Part shown: piece by piece, positions 37,500-47,872 of the stretch
How the letters are laid out: every line of letters starts with the position of its first letter
Numbering within the stretch: position 1 is the first letter of the stretch
DNA from: Chromobotia macracanthus
Lineage: Eukaryota > Chordata > Actinopteri > Cypriniformes > Botiidae
DNA: 64,000 nucleotides
Direction of reading: 5' to 3'
Assembly: GCA_036877525.1 (NCBI GenBank)
Contig: JAZGTH010000019.1
Span: 470,001 to 534,000 of the forward strand
Made by a program: the position numbers and the translations under genes
Notes under the pieces: generated by a model
What the model was told of the DNA's origin: nothing
The model's input: the letters and a program-made list of their open reading frames with translations, nothing else
Database searches by the model: none

Positions 37500-38065
37500 T
37501 AGCTGACAGGAGGTTGACAGTATCTGGATTATGCAGTGCAATGCTGGTATGCAGAAAAACATCTCTAAATTCACAACATGCTGAACTTGTCTACAGCAGC
37601 ACACTGGTTGGGCTACAGAAAACACACCTCTACAGGCTCTACACCTGTCTGTTAAAAACAATAAATACAGTGGATCCAGGCTCACCAAAACTGGACAGTG
37701 GAAGATTGGATGAAAAATGTCACCTTGTCAGATGAATCTCAGTTTCCATTGTTACAGATAAGTAGGGCCAGAAATTAGCGTAAACAACATAAATTCATGG
37801 ATCCATCCTGCCTGTAGTGTTAACAGCTTAATATGAGGAATATTTTCTAGCCACATGTTAGGCCCTCTTAGATTGAGTATTGTTTAAATGCCACAGCCAA
37901 CCAGAGTATTGTTGCTCTTTATGGCCACAGTCTAACCATTTCCTAATAATAGCTGATGTAACATGTCACAAAGCATGTCATCTGATTCCACACATATAAC
38001 GTGTTGAGTGCACTCCGGGAGCCTCCTAGAAACATCAGCTGTGCAGCATGAATGTGGCTACTGAG
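37500..38065 (+). pseudogene. Tc1-like transposase relic, heavily decayed
   Basis: The sequence keeps recognisable stretches of a fish Tc1-like transposase gene in order: ATGCAGAAAAACATCTCTAA near 37550, CAGGCTCACCAAAACTGGAC near 37678, GATGAATCTCAGTTTC near 37731, CATGGATCCATCCTGCCTGT near 37797, and TGTTTAAATGCCACAGCCAA near 37883. Many substitutions and indels destroy the frame, and no terminal repeats are visible. It differs from the element at 15166-16596, so it is a separate lineage. Fragmentary and non-functional. Confidence 0.75.
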
Positions 38066-40554
38066 TATATTAGTTTATATTGGCAACATTAATAACATTA
38101 GCACCAATTAATAACATTTAAGATTGTTGTCTGATTTGAAATTCTCTCTCATTTTATAACCCTATATCATGACTTTTTTTATTTGTTGCTGTCAATTACC
38201 AGTATGAATAATTGGCTATTTTTTGTCTGAAACTTTTATTAGAGCTATTGGGACAGTATTGACTTTTGGGTAAAGTGACTTTATTCCTCATATTCTAATG
38301 GTTTAATTATTAATGAATATAATGAGCTCTATAATGTTACAAGTACTGAGGAATTAATATATGTGGTTCATATGTCCTAAAAATACAGATTCAGCTTGAA
38401 CAAGGACACTAGAAGATAGGCTAGCCTGCTAGCTAGAGTGACCAGATTTTTATTTATTTATTTTTAAACTAGGACACATAAAGTGGAAGGTGGAGGGGTT
38501 CCCTTTTCCTTGGGAGGTGCTCACTTAATCTAAAAATACGATTGTTATTACAATTAGCTCTGTAAGAAGCATCACCTTACTGTTTTACTGTATCAAGCAG
38601 TAAACTGATATTTTATTCATTTCCAAATGAAAATAGCCTAAATTAAAATAACAAACAAATTGAATACGTTTAAATGCTTGCAATATGCAAAAAATGTGCA
38701 GCATGTTTTGCACAGTTCCTTACTCATAATACTGGGGATTCTTACTTTTTTCTGTCAGACCATAATTTAAAAATTGGAGCAAATACTAGCTGCAGTGATG
38801 TAGTTTTGTTTTTTGTAGTTTTGTCACTTTTTCATAAGTCATAAGATATCTTTAGCCAGAAAGACAGCAGCAGGAGTAAAAGTGAGTGTCTAGTACTTGA
38901 AGGTGAAGAGGTAAAAACCTAGTCAAAAAAGACTCTATCATCACTTTATAGCACACTTGTCACATTCCTAATCTCCAACGTGTCTTTACATACTATACAT
39001 ACATACGTACAGCTTCTCTTGATGTGCAGTACTTTAGGTTAAAGTATTATCCACCAACACTTAAATGAGTCATGTAAGGGAGGAATTACCCTCATTTTCA
39101 AATTTCAAAATAAATTTCAGGGCCTGGTCTTATTAACTTTTATTTCAAATGTTCCCTAAAACATGGGGAAATCAACATTTACTGTGACAGAATACCCTCA
39201 ATACCATTGTGCTTCTGTCATTCTGCTGAGAATCACAAACAATAGCAGAGACAATAGCTAAAAGGTTTAAAAGATACATAATTTTATTCCAATGAGTCTA
39301 ACAGCAGAAATCTGGTCATTTTTAGCAACCTGTCAGGACACCAGGACACACCTGAACACTAATGCAAAGACTGCTTGAAAATTTTTTTGTTTCCATTTTT
39401 AATTAATTCTTTCTATTTGAAAAGGTGTGTTGTTGTGTACAATTTTAGAATAGACCCACTATTTGAAATATTTTGGCCATTCAAATTTCATATTGATGTT
39501 GCACAGAAAATCCTACTGTGAAGGTAGCAAAAACAAGATGTCCCATTTCACAGGACATTTTGGTATAAGTCTTACTTTGTGTAAAATCTTGCATTTGGTG
39601 GATAACACATCAAAGCTTCACCCAGAGCTGTTGCTCTTTTATGGCTTTGGAGACTTAAAAGAAACCTACAATATTTTAATTTTCATGTTTGGGAGAACTA
39701 ATCCTTTAATAGAGTTCTCAGTTACAATATTTCAGTTTTGTTTAGCTTTGTCCATTTTGTCTCAGCTTTGAATTTTTTTCTAAAATTCCAGATAAGACAT
39801 AAAAGAGTAGCACAAAATACAAAAGAGGTCATTGTTAAGGTACCCTAAAAGTACAAAGGTACAAAATAATATGAATACCACAGGAAAAGTTTTTCATAGT
39901 GAAATCTTTAACATTCGATTGCAGACTTTTTTGACAAATCACAGTGTAGCTCTCTTCTGAAACATATTGTTATTATAGGGTTTATAAACCTTTTATTTTC
40001 TATGGGTAAGGGGCAAACATTTAGCAGTTACAGTTGTTCTTGCCCACCCATAAATAGAATTTCTCTGTCTTGAAATTAATTAACATAATATTATGTAAGC
40101 ACATCAAGCCAATCTGTATAAGCCAATGCAACCATAACACTACTTATGTAGTCATTTATTTAAAGCCAGAGCTATAACTCTTTAGGGTGGATGATAAGCA
40201 TTTTTGGAATAATTTCTATACTTTTAAGCTGAGCTAGTCAGGCACCCTGGGGTAATTTGCTGTGCACCTTGAGTCATTATTTATTTATATATTTATTTGT
40301 ATTCAGTAAATATTTAGCTAGTACCACAGAAGTGAATCAGTTTTATTGTATAAATTATGCAATCTTGTTAACTGAACTCCTTCAGCCATCTTTATAAAGT
40401 ACTGAAAGCACACACTTTATAATAGGATACTGTTCATACTGTAGTTTCTCTTTTTCAACAGCCAGAGCATAAACAGATCTAGTTCCCCCAAGACACACTG
40501 ACATGTCATAACCACTGAAAACATATCCCAAGAGTTGACTACCTATTATCTGAG

Positions 40555-40650
40555 CAATAATATTACATTTACATGTATGCATTTGCAGACACTTATCCAA
40601 AGTTTAAGGTATACATTATTAGTATGTGTGTTACCTGTCACAGGAACACC
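40555..40650 (-). repeat. SINE tail fragment
   Basis: ATTACATTTACATG, GCAGACACTTATCCAAAGTT and GGTATACATTATTAGTATGT correspond to the tail part of the tRNA-derived SINE at 53896-54046. The tRNA-like head is missing. Confidence 0.6.
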
Positions 40651-43219
40651 TGCAAACAGGAAAAAAATACAGTATTGCAAAAATCAAAGTAGGAGCATTG
40701 GGGAAACCTTATTTGTAGCAATCAGTATTTTTACATTTTTGTTTAGCGCCATTTGTGGCACAGGAAGTATATTCTTCACTGAATTATCGGCTGTGCAGAT
40801 AATTTTGATGTGTAAGGTGTCTGTAAAAGGAAAATTGGTGCCCCAATTTTGACTGAGAGCACAAATCTGCTTAATAAGGTGGTGGAACGTGTCCTAGTGA
40901 TTACACAGCAGTGTGTAGGACAGTCGATGTACTTCCTCTGAGAAATACTAAGTCAAATGTGTGGAAAGACAGTAGCAAGTGTGTGTGGAGCCGGTACTGC
41001 TGAGCTGCACAAAACATGGGGTCATTTGTTCATAGACATAATACACACAAATTAAACTCTAAAAAAATCTATACATACATCTGTGCACATGCAATTTGCG
41101 CTTGATTGATGGCATGGCCTAACCATGCACAATGTAACAAGCAGTTTTTCTGTCCACACTGAAATGCTGTGCAGCACAACAATATCAGCCAGAAACAAGT
41201 TGTTTATCTGATGAGCTCTCTCTGTTTTCAGGGTTACACTTGCAACATACTGTACAGCTGAATAATACAAAATTTAGACACACATACCTTCTATTTTATC
41301 TGGTACTTAATATATTTAATGTTTTTCTTGTAAAACAAAATGGTATTGATTCAAATTTGTGTGATGCATATAATCAGAGTGACTAATTTGTGACTTTTGT
41401 TTAATAAAAGAAGTTTTACCTAGTTATACCTAACAATAATCTAACAAATATAATTTACAAAATATATGATTCGTTGTTGTAGTCATTATTTTTGAAGCAC
41501 TGCAGTAATTTATAAAACACTGATTTGATAAGGACTTGGGTTTTAATAATATGTCAATATAAACAAAATAGATATAGAGTAAGGTCAGTGCCATGTTCCA
41601 TTCCACAAGGAGTGTGTTAACATCCAGTTGATTTGAAACATTGATTTAAAATGCAGAGGGGGCCTCATTTCATACGTCCACCACATGCCACTGCTACCAA
41701 ATGAAATTAAAATATAAAACTGCAAGCCATCTACCATGGTTCAACACTCATGCACAGCCAGGTCAAATATGTTGGCACACACTTAGGTAAGATACAGGAC
41801 TTAGGAAGGAAAACTGACAGATTAAACAATACTGAAAAAGGAGGACTTGTTAGTAGTGTTTTTCTTCTTAGAGTTATATATTTAGATTTAAAATTCATAG
41901 CATAGTATAACAATGCAGTATTCAGTTCTAAATAATAATTGTGTTCTAAAAAGTTTGAATGCAACACTTAACATGGAAAGCATAAAGAGTTTTGGAGCAA
42001 GAGTCTGTGTATTCTCCATTCTATGTAGACTCCAAGGTCTCAGTTTGGCCAAAATGATAGCAGCCATGGTGCAAAATAGAAATTGAATGGCTTACTTTGT
42101 CATTTTAACTTGTACATGCAAGTTGGTGTTTCCGAAATGGCTTTTAGGTTTAATAAACCACTTTCCAAGTGTAGTTTATTCTATTTGTATGGACATCAGC
42201 CTGTATTTTGCACATTTATGGAGGCATGCACTTATAATATACACATTAAAGGAAACCCACAAAAACAAGTAGCAGCATCTCTTGCTTATGTAAAATATGT
42301 CATGTTATCTAGACTAAGTTAATAGATCAGCTTGTCTTTAATTTGATTTAATCAGGCATTAGTTGAGTATCAAGTTTAATGTGTTTTTATACTAGCAAAC
42401 TTTAGTAAATCAGGACTAATGTTGGGGACATTGTAATAATGCATTAATCAGTTCAATTATTAACAAAACTATATTACCTCCTTTTTATTCCTGGTAGATT
42501 CATTGGAATGGATCATTGTCGTTCGTTCCCCTTAAGTAAACATTCACATCTGGCCATCAGTTTTGTCTCAAACTTAATTACTGATATTAAGTTTGAGTAT
42601 ATAATATATAGTATATAATATTTTACCCTCCAGTAAAATATTGCAGGTTAAAATCGTGGAATCTTGCTTGATTTAAATCTGCCATTTCCCATCGCTTTCT
42701 GATTTGAAGATTATAAACACAACATCAATCTGACCAAAGGCACACGCCCTTGTACCTTTACAAATTTAAACAAGTAAAACATTTTTCTTTAACTGTTAGC
42801 AGAAGAAGAAACTTCTGCAGAAAATCAATAGTTTCAATAAAAAATATCTGTAAATATAATCATTAACATCTCATTGCGGGAATTGCAGATCTGCTTTACA
42901 ATCTTTACACTTAATACAGCCTTTTTAAGATTTGATTGATTTTGGGCAGAATTTTGGTAGGATTGCTTGAAATCTAAAACCAGTGCTAAAGTATGATTCT
43001 GCAATAAGACAATAAATTCTAAAACTTCAGGCACAAACAGTACCTTTTAATTAACTCAGGCTTATTGAACTTGTTGAATGTTCTCATTTTGCTTAATTAA
43101 AAGTAGATTTCTAAGCAATAAAACTCAATATGTATGTTAATCTGGCATTCATTGTTTTATATTAGACTAAATTCTGTAGAAATTTAGTAAGAGAGTGGTA
43201 GGTCTAGATGTACTTAATA

Positions 43220-43980
43220 TAAATATATGACAAACAAATATGGGAAACAGTATAAAGTAATATCTATTTTGATGACCCAGTGGGCCAATGATTGGAAGCT
43301 ATATAAAAACTATACAGACACTGTGTAGAAAAGGTTCCACCTTAAAACTTATTAAGCAAACAAGAAGACAAGGCAAGAAGAAGCCAACATTCTTTTTAAA
43401 GCAACAAAGTTCAATGGCTGAGAACCCACTGAAAGTAAACCAGAGCAGTGGATAATACAAGCCTATATGGGAGGGTGGCAAAAAAAAAACATTATTTAAA
43501 AAAAGGTTAAAACAAGGTGAGCAAGTTTCTTGAAAAAAAAACAAAAAGATGTGGTAAAAATCTAGCACTACCCACAGCTTAGAAAACACTCTAGACTGAA
43601 GTATGGTGGGGAAGGCATCATGCTGTAGTGCTGCCTTTATTAGCAGTTACCATACACCTTATTAAAAGGATAAAATGTGTAAGATGAAGAGAAATAAGGC
43701 TAGAGAAAACGTTTCAATTTGCTTAAAAATGAATCTTGGAAATACATTTTAACTTTAAGCAGGGCAGTGATTACAAAACCAAGGGAAATACCCTTTTTGT
43801 AATTTTGTAACACATAAACACTGTTTTAATCACAGCAAAACATGCCTCTACAAAACAGGAGTGGAAACTTGTTTTTTGTAGGTCTATTAAGCAATAAAGG
43901 TATTTTGACATTATTTTGAAGCAAGTTATCATATAATCTCTTTAGGGAGCACATCCACTCTGAAAGTCACTGCTGTGTAG
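43220..43980 (+). pseudogene. Second Tc1-like transposase relic in intron 2
   Basis: Decayed blocks of a Tc1-type transposase gene occur in order. They include CTGAAGTATGGTGGGGAAGG followed by CATCATGCTGT (about 43598-43626) and, near 43735-43785, ATTTTAACTTTAAGCAGGGC then AGTGATTACAAAACCAAG, which corresponds to the region around the second catalytic aspartate in this family. Upstream blocks near 43460-43560 also fit. It has no open frame and no clear ends. It is distinct from the relics at 37500 and 15166. Confidence 0.6.
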
Positions 43981-44330
43981 ATAGATTTAAAGAGAAAGAA
44001 ACAAGATAAAAATAAGAAGTGTGTACTGTTTAAGTAGTTAATTAACTTGTTCTCTGTAGTTATAGAATGCTTTTTCTACAGTGCCTCATCATAATCCCTG
44101 TAGTGCAGTTCTTATGACCCGCATGGTGGATGTGTTGTTCACACTTTAGTGATTAGCATGATACTTGCTTTTGTTTATACAGCTTGACATCCCACAATCC
44201 TCTGTTAACTGAGCGAATATTGGAACCTGCATGCTCTCTTAGAGTGAGCCAATGTGAAGACACAGTGCTGTATTTTTAATGAGCCAAGGTCATTTACAGA
44301 ATCATGAAAGTTCATAATATTATTAAAAAT

Positions 44331-44540
44331 TCTTATTGGCTGCTTGTTGTCACTGTCACGTCCAAGCCATCCATTTCTAAAACTTTTAATACATTTGTAG
44401 TTTTCTAATGACAGAAATTAATTTATTTTGGAATAATTATATTAATGTCTACAAAGCCAACTTCAGACATTTAAGAAAATACTTTTAAGATCATAAGAAA
44501 CTTTCAGGCAAGTGATCCTAAACTTTTGACCGGTAGTGTA
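44331..44540 (+). mobile_element. Tc1-type miniature element, 3' half
   Basis: It starts TCTTATTGGCTGCT and ends CAAGTGATCCTAAACTTTTGACCGGTAGTGTA, whose last 23 bases are the inverted form of the terminal repeat at 24931. The TA at 44539-44540 would be the target site. The middle (44371-44420) matches the two pieces that flank the solo LTR at 25254-25865. The 5' half is absent. It lies about 210 bp upstream of the cassette exon. Confidence 0.78.
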
Positions 44541-44748
44541 TGGAAACAAGATCTTTTATTATTCTGCCCTAGTAACTAATGAATGTTAGCAACTGTTTAT
44601 CCCCATAGTTTGTTACAACAGCTATTTTCTACCACATTTTTCTTAACTTCCAATATTTTTTAAAAGTGACTTTAATTCAATTATAAAAGCTGCTGTTTTA
44701 AAATCTGTACCACCTTTGTCATTTTTACTTTTCCCCTGTTGTTGACAG

Positions 44749-44808
44749 TAGGAGCCCACACAGTCAAAGGCGATGATTTCACCAATAATGAGGGTGGCGA
44801 AAATAAAG
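44749..44808 (+). CDS. nlgn4x: Neuroligin 4 splice-site-A cassette exon, 20 codons (predicted alternative exon)
   Basis: This is exactly 60 bp between a good acceptor (pyrimidine-rich tract with TTTTCCCCTGTTGTTGACAG, ending 44748) and a GTATTT donor at 44809. The exon is phase 1 at both ends, so it can be included or skipped without changing frame. Read in the frame of the first coding exon it encodes VGAHTVKGDDFTNNEGGENK and rejoins DIHDEN of the next exon. The insertion point, between PTED and DIHD, is neuroligin splice site A. The second half (DDFTNNEGGE) resembles the acidic second half of the optional 20-residue insert I recall for the longer human NLGN4X isoform. A strongly T-rich stretch follows the donor, and TGCATG motifs lie 64 and 358 bases downstream of the exon end. 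Inclusion is inferred: no transcript data are available here. Confidence 0.8.
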
Positions 44809-44871
44809 GTATTTTTTTCTCTTTTCCCAATTTTTCAAAAGATAACAACAGAGAAACCAGCCTGGTTCTTA

Positions 44872-44877
44872 TGCATG
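44872..44877 (+). promoter_or_regulatory. TGCATG (RBFOX-type) splicing motif
   Basis: The hexamer lies 64 bases after the end of the cassette exon. UGCAUG downstream of an alternative exon is the well-known binding site of RBFOX proteins, which promote inclusion in neurons and muscle. A second copy occurs at 45166-45171. A function is inferred from position only. Confidence 0.5.
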
Positions 44878-45165
44878 AAAACGAAGCCAAGCAATTGTTT
44901 TTATTTTCCTTTTTATTCTTAGCATTTATTTGATTTTGTTTTTATCTTTTTTGGCCATTGAAGTTCACCTTCATAAAGCACCTCTCGGACCCCCTTTTTT
45001 GACACCTCTTTCCTCTTTGAAGATTCCAAGCACAGAGTTGAAGGTCTGTGTGAATAGCAAACATTTGCCTCTACAGAATAGTCAAGAGCATTGTCAAAAT
45101 AAAAGTTCTTACATAGACATTACCTTCTCCAGTGCTGCAAAGTGAAAGATGGTCGACTAAAAGTC

Positions 45166-45171
45166 TGCATG
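45166..45171 (+). promoter_or_regulatory. Second TGCATG (RBFOX-type) splicing motif
   Basis: This second hexamer is 358 bases downstream of the cassette exon. Two copies within 400 bases make a regulatory reading more likely than one alone, but a six-base motif also occurs by chance. Confidence 0.4.
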
Positions 45172-45914
45172 CTTTTTTCTCTTGTTCTCAAATAAATTAT
45201 TAAACAGTTATATTTCCCTTTTTTTTCTCTGTTTTGTTATATTATTATTCCTTTCATTGCCCGGTGAAGCATGAGCACTAACCTTTGTTGTTTTGACAGT
45301 GAAAATCTGTTCATTTGTAACCTCTATCAGATGTTGTTGTAGAAACTGTGTTCACACTGTGATATTAATGGCTTGCTCCTTGTATGCCATTACACTTAGA
45401 CAAATGGCATTTTGTTAGACACTATGCATTTTAAGGCACTTAGAAAGGGTAGGGCAGTATGAATAAAAGCAGGATGGAGGGTCTGTGGTATGTCCACGTA
45501 TATGGTCATTTAATTGATTTATATTTGGTACAGGATGTGGTACTGTCTCTGTGACATGTATGATGAATTACTGTAGTGTATTCACACTGTGGTTTGTGGA
45601 GTTGCTGAGGCAATCATCTGTCATGATCTTTGAGTGATGTGTGTGGTCATTGATTGGAGCTGTTCATACATAATCTAGCTGGTTCTACTTATTTTACTTG
45701 ATTGCCTTCTGAAATCCATATCTCTATGCTAGAGAGCAATCATGTGTTACTGTACTTACTGTAACTGGGTTTATGTCTTATTTATTGTTTTATGCCACGT
45801 GGAATCTTTTGTTGACGTCCCACACTGACACAAGGAGAACATGCAAACTCCACATAAAAAGGGTAGAACTAGTTACCCCACTGGAGTACTTTAAGTGGGG
45901 CTTTTAGTTCTTTG

Positions 45915-46556
45915 AAGGGCTTTTTACTTCTGAAATTGTTAACCCTAGGTCATTCTAAACCACAGGTAAATGGAATCCTGGGATATTTTACATTTTTAAA
46001 CTACTCATACTTTACCAAGGGGTTAAGAGTTAACCCTTGGTATTCATGATTTGATATTTCACACTATACATTCCTAAACCCTGGGTTAACGTTTGTTTGC
46101 ATATTTGCTGTCAATAGTCATGACTGGCTACAGCACACAGCCACTTTAAATAAATGCTTGTCATAAATGCTTGTCTCACACTTCCATATCATAACATCGT
46201 TTAACATTATTTTTACTTTTCCCCTCAAATGCTGACATGATTGTTTACACAGTGCACAGGTTTTTTATGACTGTACAGAGCTTTTGAAAAATGCATCTTG
46301 TACTGATCAATTTCTGATTGGTTGTTTGTTGCTAAGCATCCAGCAGTAACATTCTACAAGGTTGGCCCCGCAATGTGGGGCTTACACAACAAAAGCAGTG
46401 CTAACCCAGCTCCAGAGCAGGATTTCATAACACTGGGTTAACAGTGGTGCTAACCCCGCTTCTAAATTATAAGTGTGAAATGTTCCTTTACGTTCCATAA
46501 AAAGCAGTGTTTAGAACGACAATAACCCAGGCTTAAGCCCAGTGTGAAAAGTCCTT
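45915..46556. mobile_element. Non-autonomous DNA element with inverted ends, GGGTTAA-rich
   Basis: The ends are imperfect inverted repeats. AAGGGCTTTTTACTTCTG at the left matches the reverse complement of the right end, AAGGACTTTTCACACTGG. Further in, TTAACCCTAGG...TTCTAAACCAC pairs with TTAAGCCTGGG...TTCTAAACACT. The interior is dense in TTAACCC, GGGTTAAC and AACCCAG motifs in both orientations. No coding sequence and no certain target duplication were found, so the superfamily is open. Confidence 0.6.
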
Positions 46557-47557
46557 GGGAAACACTTTTAGTGAAGAACTCTAATGACTGTTAGCAGTTC
46601 CTTCAGTAATTCAATCATAAGGGAAAGTATTTGAGGCGCTTGAAATATATAGTGAAGTTTCTTGTGTTTGTGACATCTGAAGTAATCTGAGTACAGTATA
46701 GTACAGGTAGCATTTTCAAAGACAGGGTAATCATGAAAAATGTATATTCTATATTTATCTATATTCTTCATAAAAATATCAGCTATATAATAAAGAACCT
46801 TTGATTATGTAACATTTTGTACTGAATACAAGAGCAATCCAGAAGAGACTTGAATGTTCGACCAGAGTTGTGAAAATGCTTGGTTAATCACTGGATTTTA
46901 AAACGGTTAGTTTAAAAGCATACAGCATTGAGTCTGTCAGATGCCTTCACCAAGCTCTCCTTGTGCTGAAGAGACAAAGATGGTGTTTTCAGGAACAGAG
47001 AATCGATGCGCTCTGTCTGTGGGAACATCTGCAGTGGCGATGAATTACTCTCCCTGGCTCCCTTGAGATTGTACCTATGCCATAAGACTCCCCTGCAAAT
47101 CACCACAGCAATGCACCAGCCCTCGCAATTTCCTGCCGCCTTTAAAATTCACCCAGTATGACTATTTAAATATATAGATATAAAAAAGAGAGAGACGTTC
47201 TCTTCCTCTGTAGTCATTTTAAAAGGATGACACTCTTAAGACACACTCTGCACACAGACACAACGCTTTAATTTGAAAATAAATGAATAAAGGAATACCA
47301 CTTGTCAACCATGTCTTAATTGGTTAACATGGCATCTGAATGAAGGGCCTCTGGCATTACTTTAACAGCTTTATTGAAAGCTGATGTTTAAAGCTTAAAT
47401 TTGAAACCCAGTAGCAGTACATGCATACCAAATAAGGTGCAGATCCAGCAGCAACTGTTAACTTCAGCGTAATGTGGGGATGTCTGACCAATAAATGTCT
47501 ATCAATGGCCATTAATTAATGGCTGTTAATAACCATACTCATCTGCTGTTTGAAGAG

Positions 47558-47872
47558 ATCAAAATTAAAACAATCCATCATTATTTATTCACCTTTATGT
47601 TGTTCCAAATTCATTTCATTGTCTTCTTTAAAAAACGACTGAGAAATTTAGTAGAATTTCCACGCTGCACTTTTCTGTTTAACAAAAGTGGTTGGAGATG
47701 AAGGACAGTCATGGTCACCATCCATGATCCATATTGTATAGAAAAGAGCAGCTGGAACATTCATGCTAGATTCATTTAAATTAATATGTTGTTCCCCGGA
47801 AGAAAGTCATTCAGGTTTGGAAGACAGTAAATGACAGAAATTTCATTTTTGGGTGAATTACCCCTGTATTAA
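47558..47872. mobile_element. Palindromic fish MITE-like element, near-complete copy
   Basis: The left part (CATTATTTATTCACCTTTAT, GTTGTTCCAAATTCATTTCA) is the inverted counterpart of the right part (GTCATTCAGGTTTGGAAGAC, AGTAAATGACAGAAATTTCA, TTTTTGGGTGAATTACCCCT). I recognise the family as very abundant in cyprinids. It is non-coding, and the 60-codon frame in it (47519-47701) is accidental. Confidence 0.72.

Larger units (their letters stand above)
34466..44748 (+). other. nlgn4x: Intron 2 of neuroligin 4, part before the cassette exon
   Basis: This runs from the GTAAGT donor at 34466 to the acceptor TTGACAG at 44748. It is AT-rich non-coding sequence holding a (CT)n(CA)n microsatellite, a palindromic MITE copy, two decayed Tc1-like relics, a SINE tail fragment and the 3' half of a Tc1-type miniature element. 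Other reading frames here (up to 105 codons) show no protein motifs. Without the cassette the full intron is 34466-50685, 16.2 kb. Confidence 0.85.

Noticed and set aside
44739..44933. 64-codon plus-strand frame overlapping the cassette exon
   Set aside because: The ATG start and the 3' part are accidental read-through into intron. Only the 60 bp bounded by splice sites in that frame is meaningful.
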